In this document: in pieces, positions 1-7,946 of the stretch | How positions within the stretch are numbered: the stretch's first letter is position 1 | Layout of the letters: each line of letters opens with the position of its first letter | Assembly (NCBI GenBank): GCA_016219275.1 | Contig: JACRBM010000086.1 | Span: 47,701 to 111,700, forward strand | Length of the DNA stretch: 64,000 bases | Direction of reading: 5' to 3' | From: Chloroflexota bacterium | GTDB lineage: Bacteria > Chloroflexota > Anaerolineae > UBA4142 | Notes under the pieces: generated by a model | What the model was told of the DNA's origin: nothing | Database searches by the model: none | Seen by the model: the letters and a program-made list of their open reading frames with translations, nothing else | Translations under genes and position numbers: made by a program

Positions 1-1
1 G

Positions 2-265
2 CGACGACGCGTCGTCGGCATGATCGTGCGTGAATCGCTCTTGCTCAGTTTCTTGAGCGGATTTGCCGGCATCGCGTTCGGCGTGGGCTTGGGCACACTC
101 CTCACGCTCGAACCGACGATGGGCGTGATGCTCAAAGGGGATTACTCGCCCGCGCTGTTGGCGCAAGCGATGGGCGTGGCTTTGGTGCTGGGCGCAGTCG
201 GCGCAATGTATCCGGCGTGGCGCGCGGCGAATCTTTCGCCGATTGAAGCGCTGCGCTATGAATAA
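2..265 (+). CDS. ABC transporter permease, C-terminal end (FtsX/MacB type), partial
   Basis: The reading frame is open from the left edge of the window, so only the last ~87 residues are seen. It begins with a cytoplasmic Arg-rich loop followed by two hydrophobic segments separated by a short Gly-rich turn, and ends in the ANLSPIEALRYE tail. A 'YPAWRAANLSPIEALR' ending is characteristic of FtsX/MacB-family permeases. It probably works with the membrane fusion protein at 1343 and the ATPase at 3276 as a MacAB-like exporter, although a GNAT gene and a methyltransferase gene lie between them. The true start is outside the window. Confidence 0.85.
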   Translation, partial: RRRVVGMIVRESLLLSFLSGFAGIAFGVGLGTLLTLEPTMGVMLKGDYSPALLAQAMGVALVLGAVGAMYPAWRAANLSPIEALRYE

Positions 266-276
266 AGGAGAATGGC

Positions 277-1329
277 ATGTTGTCTTCGGCGTTTGAATTG
301 AAATCGTTTGACCCGCGGAATGCCAGTGATGAAATATATCGCGCGGCAAACGCGTTCAGTAATCGAATGCGCGCGGAAACATTACCGGACGATCCACCGA
401 TTCCGTTCGACGAAGCAGTGCGCGGTTGGCGCAACATTCCGGCATTCGTCAACGTTACGGCGTGGGGCGTCACACGCGTAGGAGCGATGCAGTTCGTCGC
501 GACGAGTAACATCGCTTGCTTGATGACGGAAGAGAATCGGCATCTTGCCGAAATGCAAATCGAGGTGTTGCCGGAATTTCGTCGTCAAGGTCTGGCGCGT
601 ATTTTACTCGCGCAGATTGCCGAGACCGCGACGCGCGAACGACGGCGCTTGCTCATCGGAACGACGGGCGAACGCATTCCGGCGGGCGAAGTGTTTATGG
701 CGCGACTCGGCGCGCAAAAGGGACTCGAAACGCACACGAACCAACTCAGAATCGCGGAACTGAATCGTGATCTCTTGCGCGAATGGTTGGCGCGCGGCGA
801 GGAGCGCGCGACGGATTTCGATTTGGGATTTTGGGATCGCGCCTATCCAGAATCAGACTTGCAAGCGATTTCCGAGTTGTTGCAAGTGATGAACACCGCG
901 CCGCGCGGTGATTTACAGTTCGAAGATTTCAAGTTCACACCCGAGCATTTACGCCAGATGGAAAAATCGGCGCTCGAGCGCGGCGCGCAACGGTGGACGC
1001 TGTACGTGCGTGAACGCGCGACTGCCAAGTTTGCCGGCTTTACTGAAGTCTTTTGGCATCCGAATCGCCCGGAGATTTTACAGCAGGCGGGCACCGGCGT
1101 GTTTCCCGAATTTCGCACGCATGGTTTGGGACGCTGGCTGAAAGCGGCGATGTTGGAAAAAGTATTGCGCGAGCGTCCGCAAGTGAAATTCGTTCGGACG
1201 GGCAACGCGGATTCAAATGCCGCCATGCTCAAGATCAATAATGAACTCGGCTTCAAGCCATACATTTCGCACGCGATATGGCAAATCGAGACGGCGCGCG
1301 CGTTGGAATATCTTCAAGCATCGCGCTAA
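277..1329 (+). CDS. Tandem two-domain GNAT acetyltransferase
   Basis: 350 residues. The ATG follows AAAGGAG by 6 nt and the upstream permease stop by 11 bp, so it is probably co-transcribed. Two GNAT folds are visible: one around residues 70-160, with the acetyl-CoA loop 'VLPEFRRQGLARILL', and one around 200-340, with 'GVFPEFRTHGLGRWLKAAML' followed by an N-x-x-M-L-x-I-N-x-E-L-G-F segment. Both carry the V-x-P-x-x-R-x-x-G-x-(A/G) acetyl-CoA signature, so both may bind cofactor. Substrate is unknown. Such tandem GNATs are frequent in Actinobacteria and Chloroflexota. Confidence 0.85.
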   Translation: MLSSAFELKSFDPRNASDEIYRAANAFSNRMRAETLPDDPPIPFDEAVRGWRNIPAFVNVTAWGVTRVGAMQFVATSNIACLMTEENRHLAEMQIEVLPEFRRQGLARILLAQIAETATRERRRLLIGTTGERIPAGEVFMARLGAQKGLETHTNQLRIAELNRDLLREWLARGEERATDFDLGFWDRAYPESDLQAISELLQVMNTAPRGDLQFEDFKFTPEHLRQMEKSALERGAQRWTLYVRERATAKFAGFTEVFWHPNRPEILQQAGTGVFPEFRTHGLGRWLKAAMLEKVLRERPQVKFVRTGNADSNAAMLKINNELGFKPYISHAIWQIETARALEYLQASR

Positions 1330-1342
1330 TGCGGGGGTGAAA

Positions 1343-2446
1343 ATGTCAAAGCGAAATGTGTTTATCGGGATCATTCTGTTGATCGTGGTGGTTGGCGCGT
1401 TTTTAGCGACGGGCGGGAGCAATCCACTCGCGCCGAAATCAACGCCGACGCCGGTCGCGGCGTTCGACGAACTCGATTACCTGGTCACGGCATCGGGGAC
1501 GTTGCTGCCGATCAAACGGGCGAACCTGGGTTTCACCGTGCCGGGCAAAATCGTCAAGGTCGAGGTTGCAGAGAACGACGTGGTCAAGCCAGGCGCGGTA
1601 TTGGCGCGACTCGAAGCGGCGGAACTCGAAGCGGCGGTCGCGGCGGCGCGCGCACAACTCGCGCAATTAAAAGCCGGACCGACGAAAGAAGATATCGCGA
1701 TCGCGCAGGCGACCTTGGCGAACGCGCAGGCGCAACTTGCCAAGGTGCGCGCGCCGGTCGTAGTGGAAGATGTCGCGATTGCGCGCGCCGCGCTCGAAAG
1801 TACGGCAGCCATCATGCGCGACGCGCAATCGCAGTACGACCGCGTGCGAAATGATCCGCAGGTTGGTATGTACCCAGAGAGTCAAAAGTTGCACCTGGCA
1901 ACCCAGGAGTACCGCATCGCCGAAGCGCGTTACAAGCAAGTGACGAAGGGCGCGATTGCGGAAGATGTGCGGATCGCCGAATCCGCCGTCAATGTCGCGC
2001 AAGCGAATATGAATCGCGTCCAAGCCGGCGCGCGCCCGGAAGAAATCGCGGCGGCGCAAGCGCGTCTCGATCAGGCGCTTGCCGCGCTCAACGCGACGAT
2101 TCTCACCGCGCCGTTCGGCGGTACGATTGCCGCGCTCAATGCGCGCGAGGGCGAAACGGTTGCGCCCGGCGTGTCCGTCATCACGCTCGGCGACTTGAGC
2201 GCGTTGCGCCTGGAGACGGACGATTTGAGCGAGACGAGTATCGCGCGCGTGAAAATCGGACAGAGCGTCACGGTGACGTTTGAGGCGCTGTCCGGGAAAA
2301 AATTTAATGGGACGGTGTTGAGCATCGCGCCGATTGCATCGGCGAAGCAAGGTGGCACGAATTACACGGTGACGGTTCAGGTGGAAAAGCTCGACCCCGT
2401 GTTGCGGTGGGGCATGACCGGGCACGTCGAGATCAACACGCGGTGA
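1343..2446 (+). CDS. HlyD/MacA-type membrane fusion protein
   Basis: 367 residues from the ATG that follows a GGGGGTGA ribosome-binding site. The open frame extends further upstream, but that part overlaps the GNAT gene. Residues ~5-25 form one hydrophobic signal anchor. Next come a biotinyl-lipoyl-like half (ANLGFTVPGKIVKVEV), a long Ala/Gln-rich coiled-coil hairpin of about 170 residues, the second lipoyl half (APFGGTIAALNAREGETV), and a beta-barrel domain. This order is typical of periplasmic adaptor/MFP subunits. It should bridge the permease at the window edge and the ATPase at 3276. Note 'KSTPTP' just after the anchor, the Thr/Pro-rich linker style seen elsewhere in this window. Confidence 0.9.
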   Translation: MSKRNVFIGIILLIVVVGAFLATGGSNPLAPKSTPTPVAAFDELDYLVTASGTLLPIKRANLGFTVPGKIVKVEVAENDVVKPGAVLARLEAAELEAAVAAARAQLAQLKAGPTKEDIAIAQATLANAQAQLAKVRAPVVVEDVAIARAALESTAAIMRDAQSQYDRVRNDPQVGMYPESQKLHLATQEYRIAEARYKQVTKGAIAEDVRIAESAVNVAQANMNRVQAGARPEEIAAAQARLDQALAALNATILTAPFGGTIAALNAREGETVAPGVSVITLGDLSALRLETDDLSETSIARVKIGQSVTVTFEALSGKKFNGTVLSIAPIASAKQGGTNYTVTVQVEKLDPVLRWGMTGHVEINTR

Positions 2447-2454
2447 GGACGTAA

Positions 2455-2520
2455 AGCGTGATGCGTAATGCGTGAAAGTTGATCCGCGAATAACACGAAT
2501 CTTCGCGAATAAAAATTGTC
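2455..2520. repeat. Short degenerate intergenic repeats
   Basis: A GTAATGCGTGA-like iteration is followed by a 'GATCCGCGAATAACACGAAT' segment and TTCGCGAATAAAAAT. The second part is related to the longer copies at 5028-5110 and 63820-63956. It separates the fusion protein gene from the methyltransferase gene. Confidence 0.6.
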
Positions 2521-2532
2521 GTGGGGGTTGTC

Positions 2533-3261
2533 ATGGAAAAAGGATTGAATGCTCAGGAACAAACCGCGTTGTCCAAGTCAACCATTCGCAAAGCGGTGGC
2601 GGGCTTGGTTGTGATAACGGCATTCCCTGCCGCGATCATGTTCCTTGCGGCAGGACGCCTGGACTGGTGGGAAGCATGGCTTATGATTGGCGTGCTTGCG
2701 ATCTCGACAATAATGAGTCGGGTGATTATGTTGCGCAAGTATCCCGAACTTGCAATGGAACGCGCGCGCTGGACGGAGAATCGGAACACCAAAGCATGGG
2801 ACAAACAGCTGATGCCGATCGTCGCGCTGTACGGTCCGGCGTTGATGTGGCTGGTTGCCGGGTTGGACAAACGCTTGAGTGCTTCGCCGCCACTCGCCGT
2901 CGAGTTGGAAATTGCGGCGTTCGCTTTGGTGATCCTGGGATACCTGTTCAGCATCTGGGCATTTCTGGAAAACAAATTCTTTTCGGCGGTGGTGCGGATT
3001 CAAACGGAGCGCGGGCATACGGTTGTCAACACGGGACCGTATCGCTGGGTGCGTCATCCCGGTTATGCCGGCGGCATCGTCGGTTATTTGATAACGCCGA
3101 TTGCGTTGGGAACGCTGTGGGTGTTTCTGCCGGCGGTGTTGACCGGCATTGCTGTCATCGCGCGGACGGCGTTGGAAGATCAAACGTTGCAAAACGAGTT
3201 AGCGGGTTATCGGGAGTACGCCGCGCGCGTGCGTTATCGTTTGTTGCCGGGCGTATGGTAG
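2533..3261 (+). CDS. Isoprenylcysteine carboxyl methyltransferase-like membrane protein
   Basis: 242 residues. The ATG at 2533 is preferred over the GTG at 2521 because GGGGG lies 5 nt upstream of it. There are about five hydrophobic segments. The C-terminal part has 'NTGPYRWVRHPGYAGGIVGYL' followed by an acidic segment and 'YREYAARVRYRLLPGVW'. That R-H-P-x-Y plus E-x-x-Y pattern is the SAM-binding signature shared by ICMT and phospholipid methyltransferases. The substrate in bacteria is generally unknown. It lies between two exporter genes, so a role in lipid or small-molecule export is possible but not shown. Confidence 0.8.
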   Translation: MEKGLNAQEQTALSKSTIRKAVAGLVVITAFPAAIMFLAAGRLDWWEAWLMIGVLAISTIMSRVIMLRKYPELAMERARWTENRNTKAWDKQLMPIVALYGPALMWLVAGLDKRLSASPPLAVELEIAAFALVILGYLFSIWAFLENKFFSAVVRIQTERGHTVVNTGPYRWVRHPGYAGGIVGYLITPIALGTLWVFLPAVLTGIAVIARTALEDQTLQNELAGYREYAARVRYRLLPGVW

Positions 3262-3275
3262 AAGATGGAGTAGTT

Positions 3276-4109
3276 ATGGCAGACGCAAAGAAAACCGTGG
3301 TCGAAACTAGAGACCTGACAAAAATTTACGGCGATGGCGAGGGCGTCCGCGCGCTTGACGGCGTCAATCTCCAAATTCTCGCGGGCGAATTCGTCGCGGT
3401 GATGGGACCGTCGGGCAGTGGCAAGAGTACGCTCCTCAACATTCTCGGCGCGCTGGATCGTCCGACGCGTGGCGTGTGCTTGGTCAACGGGCAAGACCTG
3501 GCAAAGGTGCGCGACCTGGATCGCTTTCGTTCCAAGACGGTGGGCTTTGTGTTTCAACTGCACAACTTGATTCCCACGCTCACGTCGGTCGAAAATATCG
3601 AAGTGCCACTGCAAGAAGAAAAGATGACCGACCCGGCGCGGCGCGCGCGTGCGTTGCGGTTGCTCGAACTGGTGGGCTTGGCGGATCGCGTTCACTTTTT
3701 GCCGAATCAACTGTCCGGCGGACAGCGGCAACGCGTCGCGATTGCGCGCGCGCTCGCGAACCAACCCGCGATCATTCTCGCGGATGAACCGACCGGCAAC
3801 CTCGATAGCAAAAGCACCGACGAGATCATGGATTTATTGCGCCGGTTGAATCGCGAGCAAGGTACGACCTTTATCGTCGTCACGCACAACCCGGCAGTCG
3901 CGCGCGCGGCGGATCGCATCGTCACGGTGCGCGATGGCAAAATTCTGCGCGACGAAAAAATTGACAGTGTGTATCTCGAAGACTTGCGCGAGTTTAAAGA
4001 GTCCGCGCTCGGTCACGCGATTCTCGACGGCGCGGTGCCGGAGGAGTTGCGCGGTTTGGGGTTGGAGCGTGTTGCGGGAGAAGTGAAAGCGATGTTGGAA
4101 AAAGTGTGA
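3276..4109 (+). CDS. ABC transporter ATP-binding protein (MacB/LolD type)
   Basis: 277 residues, start at the ATG with GGAG 5 nt upstream. The upstream part of this open frame overlaps the methyltransferase gene and is not coding. Walker A is GPSGSGKST, the Q-loop is 'FVFQLHNLIPTLT', the ABC signature is LSGGQRQR, Walker B is 'IILADEPTGNLD', and the H-loop is 'VVTHN'. This is the MacB/LolD/FtsE-like class. The ~50-residue extension after the switch His (DEKIDSVYLEDLREF onward) is longer than usual and may be regulatory. A strong bidirectional terminator follows at 4154. Confidence 0.93.
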   Translation: MADAKKTVVETRDLTKIYGDGEGVRALDGVNLQILAGEFVAVMGPSGSGKSTLLNILGALDRPTRGVCLVNGQDLAKVRDLDRFRSKTVGFVFQLHNLIPTLTSVENIEVPLQEEKMTDPARRARALRLLELVGLADRVHFLPNQLSGGQRQRVAIARALANQPAIILADEPTGNLDSKSTDEIMDLLRRLNREQGTTFIVVTHNPAVARAADRIVTVRDGKILRDEKIDSVYLEDLREFKESALGHAILDGAVPEELRGLGLERVAGEVKAMLEKV

Positions 4110-4153
4110 TGACGCTGCGCGGATTGCTCGATCATTTCTGCAGTCAAAAGAAG

Positions 4154-4183
4154 ACGGGCATCAGTCAATTGACTGATGCCCGT
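4154..4183. terminator. Bidirectional terminator, perfect 30-bp palindrome
   Basis: The 30 bases are exactly self-complementary around CAATTG, with TTTT following on the + strand and CTTCTTTT on the - strand. It ends both the ABC ATPase gene (+) and the GNAT gene (-). The GNAT stop codon, at 4165-4167, lies inside it. Confidence 0.85.
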
Positions 4184-5001
4184 TTTGTGATTGGAAAATC
4201 GGACAATCGTGCGCTCGCGTCAACTTTAATCGCGGTGTAGACGAAATGTTCTGTAACGACAAATTTTTCCAGACCCAAAGTTTCCGCCAACCGGATGGAT
4301 GCGATATTCGTTTCGCGTACCTGATAGCGGGGCGCATATCCGCACGCGAGTACGTGAGCGAGCGCCGTTTCGACAACGGGACGCGCGAATCCTTGTCTTC
4401 GGCGAGAAGGTACAGTGTACACGCCGCCGATCTCCCAAATGTTCTCGAAATTCCGAAATATGAAGCAAGTTGAAATGGGTTCGTCGCGCTCAAAGATTGT
4501 GAACGAGCGCGCGCCCTGTTCAAAGAACCGTTCCATTTCTTCGGATGTGTATCCGTTCTCTCGATAACACGCACAAGTGCGTTGATCTAAAACCTGGGAT
4601 GCGATGACCTGCGGATGAGATCGCAAGCGTCGCGTGTCCGTCGTATACGAGATAAAGGCGGTCATGCGAGTTGAAGGGAATTCGTTAATCACAACTTGGC
4701 GCGTCATGTCATCAACGAGTTTGAAAATCAGGTTTTGGTTCCTGGGAATGTGAGTGACAAGACGTTGAACGCAATCCTGATTCGACGCGGCAATCAAGAC
4801 AACGAATTCAGATTGTGGGTAAGTCTTGGCGTCAAATGGGTTCGCCAGCGTTGGAAGTAGCATCAAGACGCCTTGTTCCGCGTCGTGTTGCGCGTAATGG
4901 CAAATCATCTGCTCGGCATACGCGTCAATCATCTTCAAGTGGACGATGTGCTTGAGCGCGTTCGATTTCAAAAACGCGACGACCTCGTGGTGGTACTCCA
5001 T
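4165..5001 (-). CDS. GNAT family acetyltransferase
   Basis: 278 residues. The ATG is preceded by AAGAAAGGA. The C-terminal half is a GNAT fold: 'GGVYTVPSRRRQGFARPVV' gives the V-P-x-x-R-R-x-G-x-A acetyl-CoA loop, followed by 'NIASIRLAETLGLEKF', the usual N-x-x-S-x-x-x-x-E-x-x-G helix. The N-terminal ~140 residues look like a divergent GNAT-like half. Substrate is unknown. The last codons are contributed by the palindromic terminator, so the tail composition is probably not functional. Confidence 0.8.
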   Translation of the reverse strand: MEYHHEVVAFLKSNALKHIVHLKMIDAYAEQMICHYAQHDAEQGVLMLLPTLANPFDAKTYPQSEFVVLIAASNQDCVQRLVTHIPRNQNLIFKLVDDMTRQVVINEFPSTRMTAFISYTTDTRRLRSHPQVIASQVLDQRTCACYRENGYTSEEMERFFEQGARSFTIFERDEPISTCFIFRNFENIWEIGGVYTVPSRRRQGFARPVVETALAHVLACGYAPRYQVRETNIASIRLAETLGLEKFVVTEHFVYTAIKVDASARLSDFPITKRASVN

Positions 5002-5027
5002 AGTCCAATCCTTTCTTTCCGCGAATT

Positions 5028-5110
5028 ACGCGAATCTCCGCTAATTTTTTTATTCGCGCAATTCGCGTAATTCGCGGAGAGGAAGAAAATAATCCGCGTT
5101 TATCCGCGTC
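5028..5110. repeat. Dispersed CGCGAATTACGCGAAT repeat element
   Basis: Two arms, TTCCGCGAATTACGCGAAT and ATTCGCGTAATTCGCGGA, can pair around an A/T-rich spacer. They are followed by an ATCCGCGTTTATCCGCGTC block. A closely similar element sits at 63820-63956. No promoter or gene is seen inside it. Confidence 0.75.
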
Positions 5111-5176
5111 CAATGAAATTCGCAGATACTTTGTATTATGCCATCAGTCGCGCGTAAAACGAAATTCGTTCTCGGC

Positions 5177-5205
5177 TTGAGAGCGCGCGGTTTCCGTGCT
5201 ATAAT
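5177..5205 (+). promoter_or_regulatory. Sigma-70-type promoter, probably leaderless
   Basis: TTGAGA (5177-5182), a 17-bp spacer and TATAAT (5200-5205). The transporter ATG begins only 9 nt after the -10 box, so transcription should start within about 2-3 nt of the start codon. Confidence 0.7.
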
Positions 5206-5214
5206 GCCGCCACA

Positions 5215-6132
5215 ATGTCAACCGATACACTCAATCGCGCCAAGGCGTTGATCGCCGCGGTGTTGTGGGGCGCGTCCTTCGTCGCGACCAAGACCGCGCT
5301 GCGTGACGTGTCGCCGTGGACGCTCATCGTCGTGCGTTTTGCTTTCGGCGTTGCGATTCTCGCGTTTGCCGTGTGGCGAATGCGACTCGCCAAACGTGTC
5401 AGTTTACGGGATTTACTTCTCCTCGCTGTTCTCGGGTTCATTGCCATCACGATTCATCAAGGGTTACAAGCGACCGGTCTCACGTTCACTTCGGCGGGCA
5501 GTATGGCGTGGCTCGTCGCGCTGAGTCCGGTTTTTACTGCGCTTCTTGCCGGGATGTTCCTCGCAGAATTATTCAGCGTCACGAAAATTTTCGGCTTGGT
5601 CATTGCGTTCGCCGGCGCGATCATCGTCGTCACGAAAGGCGATTTCTCCGGCGACGCGTTGCATTTACCGAGCACGCTCGGCGATTTGCTTGCGCTCGCG
5701 AGCGCGCTCAACTGGGCGATCTTTTCGGTCGCGAGCAAACCGGTTCTCCGCCGCCTACCGCCGACGTTGATGATGGCGTATGTGATGGCGATTGGCTGGC
5801 TCATAATTCTCCCGTTTTGGGGCGTCGCACAGGGCTGGAACGAAATCGGCAACCTCACGCGCGAGGGCTGGATCGCGATTGCGTTCCTGGGAATCTTTTG
5901 TTCCGGCGTGGCATACATTTTCTGGTACGATGCGCTCGCGCACATTGATGCGTCGCAAGCGGCGGCATTCATTTACCTCGAACCGCTCGTCACGATGGTG
6001 ATCGCGGCGTTTGTGTTGAGTGAGCCGATTATGCCGATCACACTCTTCGGCGGCGTCACGATCATCCTGGGTGTGTATCTCGTCAATCGTCCAGCGCCGC
6101 GGCGCGCCGAGGCAGTCGTTGCGGCAGATTAA
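5215..6132 (+). CDS. EamA/DMT-family transporter
   Basis: 305 residues with ten predicted transmembrane segments in two EamA repeats. The first starts 'AAVLWGASFVATKTAL', and the second begins near residue 155 with 'LNWAIFSVASKPVL'. The ends of both repeats show the usual 'GxxIIxxGVYLV' pattern. Substrate cannot be predicted from sequence; family members export amino acids, sugars or metabolites. There is no Shine-Dalgarno sequence and the promoter -10 is 9 nt upstream of the ATG, so the mRNA is likely leaderless. Confidence 0.88.
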   Translation: MSTDTLNRAKALIAAVLWGASFVATKTALRDVSPWTLIVVRFAFGVAILAFAVWRMRLAKRVSLRDLLLLAVLGFIAITIHQGLQATGLTFTSAGSMAWLVALSPVFTALLAGMFLAELFSVTKIFGLVIAFAGAIIVVTKGDFSGDALHLPSTLGDLLALASALNWAIFSVASKPVLRRLPPTLMMAYVMAIGWLIILPFWGVAQGWNEIGNLTREGWIAIAFLGIFCSGVAYIFWYDALAHIDASQAAAFIYLEPLVTMVIAAFVLSEPIMPITLFGGVTIILGVYLVNRPAPRRAEAVVAAD

Positions 6133-6181
6133 CTTCTCCCCGCGCGCTTATCTTGCGGCGGTGTGGCGCGATGTGCGCGGC

Positions 6182-7000
6182 ATGGTGAGTGGCATACTCG
6201 ATGATCGCGCAGCAATTGCAACGATTATGTTGTTGCTCTTGCCCTGGGGCGCGCTGATTTTTCTGCGCGATAATTGGAACTGGGTCGAGATTTTCGCGCA
6301 AATGCTGGGTATTGCCGCCGTGTTCTGGTGGATGTCGCGCTCGGGCGCATCGCCCGCGCCGCCGGTTCGCAAACCGCGCGTCGAATTCTTATTCGCGTTT
6401 TCTCTGATCATTCTGTGGGTGATGTGGCGCGCCGGGATTTGCGCCAGACTGTTCTTTTTTCTGACGGACAATTTCCAATGTTACAAAAACTGGGAAATCG
6501 AAATTCTACCCAAGATGATCGAGCAGGTGATTTTTCCCGGACTGGTGTTGCTGAGCGCGGGGTACGGTCTACGCGCCCAGGGTTTGAGTTGGAGTTGGCG
6601 CGCGTGGTGGATCTGTTTGCCCGTGCTGTTAGCGTTGCTGGGTTATGGGATTTATCGGCATACGACCGATTTGCCCGCGTACGGGAAATCGCTCGGCGAG
6701 TTTTTCTTCGCCGCCGGTTTGCCGGAGGAAATGTTGTTCCGCGCGATTTTATTGACGCGGCTCGAAGCGTGGTGGCGCAACTCGGCGTGGGCGGTGTTCG
6801 GCGTATCGGTCATTTTCGGCTTGACGCACTTGCCGATCAACTATCTCGTGTTCACGCAACGCGATTGGCGCGAAGCGTGGATCACGTTGCTGACGTTTCA
6901 AATGGGTTTCGGCGCGGTGTTCGCGTTCGCGTACCAACGCACACGCAACGTTCTGCCGCTCGCGGTGATTCACGCGTTGATTGACGCAATGTTTGTATAG
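6182..7000 (+). CDS. CPBP-family intramembrane metalloprotease
   Basis: About 272 residues from the ATG at 6182. GTG at 6161 and TTG at 6119 are alternative starts in the same frame, and none has a strong ribosome-binding site. There are six to eight hydrophobic segments. The CPBP/Abi motifs are present: 'LPEEMLFRAILL' (E-E-x-x-x-R), 'FGLTHLPINY' (the His motif) and a late 'VIHALIDAMF' (H). Known family roles include CAAX-like processing and bacteriocin self-immunity; the substrate here is unknown. It begins just downstream of the transporter and is probably in its transcription unit. Confidence 0.8.
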   Translation: MVSGILDDRAAIATIMLLLLPWGALIFLRDNWNWVEIFAQMLGIAAVFWWMSRSGASPAPPVRKPRVEFLFAFSLIILWVMWRAGICARLFFFLTDNFQCYKNWEIEILPKMIEQVIFPGLVLLSAGYGLRAQGLSWSWRAWWICLPVLLALLGYGIYRHTTDLPAYGKSLGEFFFAAGLPEEMLFRAILLTRLEAWWRNSAWAVFGVSVIFGLTHLPINYLVFTQRDWREAWITLLTFQMGFGAVFAFAYQRTRNVLPLAVIHALIDAMFV

Positions 7001-7048
7001 TTTTGGATTTGCGATTGTAAAATCGAAAATCCAAAATCCAAATCGGAC
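7001..7048. repeat. AAATCCAAAATC-type simple repeat
   Basis: The spacer reads as alternating GATTTGCGATT / AAATCGAAAATCCAAAATCC units. Similar spacers occur at 7541, 9475, 14060, 17941, 37772, 46085 and 55477. Confidence 0.6.
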
Positions 7049-7540
7049 ATGGCTGACAAACTCAACTCGATGCGCTTGCTCGATGCGCGTAAAATTGCAT
7101 ACACCGCCACGACGTACGACGTGTCCGGCGAGTTTCACGCGGCGACAGATGCGGCGCAACTTCTCGGTGCGCCGGTCGAGGATGTGTACAAAACGCTCGT
7201 CGTTCTGCGCGACTCGCCCAAAGCCGGTAAACCGATTCTGGTGATGATTGCCTCACATCGCGAAGTGGATTTGAAATCGCTGGCGAAAGCGGTGAATGAA
7301 AAAAAGTTGCGGATGGCGACGCAACGCGAAGCGGAAGAGTTGACCGGTCTGCAAGTGGGCGGCATCAGCGCGCTCGCGTTGTTGAATCGCGGTTTCGAGA
7401 TTTGCCTGGACGAACCCGCGCGTTTGCTCGACCAGATTCACATCAGCGCCGGACAACGCGGCGTGGACGTGCGCCTCGCGGTGAAGGATTTGCTCGCGGT
7501 GACGAATGCCAAATGGGTGCAGGCGACGAGTGATGGGTGA
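7049..7540 (+). CDS. ybaK: YbaK/EbsC-family aminoacyl-tRNA deacylase
   Basis: 163 residues. The family hallmark 'VYKTLVVLRDS', with the catalytic/substrate Lys, lies near residue 50, and 'GGISALALLNRGFEICLDE' gives the G-G-x-S-x-x segment near residue 110. YbaK proteins hydrolyse mischarged Cys-tRNA(Pro) or Ala-tRNA(Pro) and act in trans after misacylation. The length and motif order match the Cys-tRNA(Pro) deacylase subgroup. The gene stands alone between repeat-filled spacers. Confidence 0.9.
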   Translation: MADKLNSMRLLDARKIAYTATTYDVSGEFHAATDAAQLLGAPVEDVYKTLVVLRDSPKAGKPILVMIASHREVDLKSLAKAVNEKKLRMATQREAEELTGLQVGGISALALLNRGFEICLDEPARLLDQIHISAGQRGVDVRLAVKDLLAVTNAKWVQATSDG

Positions 7541-7598
7541 TCTGCAAATGCGTAATTGGTAATTGGTGGTTCGTAATTCGTAATTCGCTATTTGCCAA
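7541..7598. repeat. GTAATTGGTAATTGGT-type simple repeat
   Basis: The spacer is built from TGCGTAATTGGTAATTGG and TTCGTAATTCGTAATTCG units followed by GCTATTTGCCAAATGCC. It runs straight into the next start codon and leaves no room for a Shine-Dalgarno sequence. Confidence 0.55.
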
Positions 7599-7946
7599 AT
7601 GCCAACGATTCTTTTTTCGATTCCTGACCTAATGTTCTCAACGCGCGTTGAGGATGCTGCAAAGCGCCTCGGCTATCGCGTGGTCGCGCTGAACGTGGGC
7701 GACGCGGTGGAGACAGTGATCGCGCGCGAATCGCCCGCGCTTGTGATTGTCGCGCTCGATGCGCCGGACTGGGCGCGCATCGTCGCGTCGGCGAAGCAAG
7801 GCGGCGCGCGCGTACTCGCGTTCGGCTCGCATAAGAATGTCGAGCAGATGCAAGCCGCGAAACGCGCGGGCTGCGATCAAGTGATCGCGCGTTCGATGAT
7901 GGCGGCGGAACTGCCAAATCTTTTGCGGAAATTTGTCGAAGGATGA
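7599..7946 (+). CDS. CheY-like pseudo-receiver domain protein
   Basis: 115 residues with an alternating beta/alpha pattern of receiver length: 'TILFSIPD', 'VVALNV', 'LVIVALDAPDW', 'VLAFGSH', 'QVIAR'. An Asp at the end of the third strand fits the phosphorylation position. The acidic pair after strand 1 and the conserved Lys after strand 5 are not evident, so it may not be phosphorylated. The stop overlaps the next start by 4 bp (ATGA), showing translational coupling to the lectin-like protein. Function is unknown. Confidence 0.65.
   Translation: MPTILFSIPDLMFSTRVEDAAKRLGYRVVALNVGDAVETVIARESPALVIVALDAPDWARIVASAKQGGARVLAFGSHKNVEQMQAAKRAGCDQVIARSMMAAELPNLLRKFVEG

Noticed and set aside
2472..3275. 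N-terminal extension of the ABC ATPase
   Set aside because: It overlaps the methyltransferase gene in another frame; the ATG at 3276 has a good ribosome-binding site and normal length.
5028..5110. Short protein with PRITRIARI-like residues
   Set aside because: It is the translation of a dispersed non-coding repeat, a well-known source of false gene calls.
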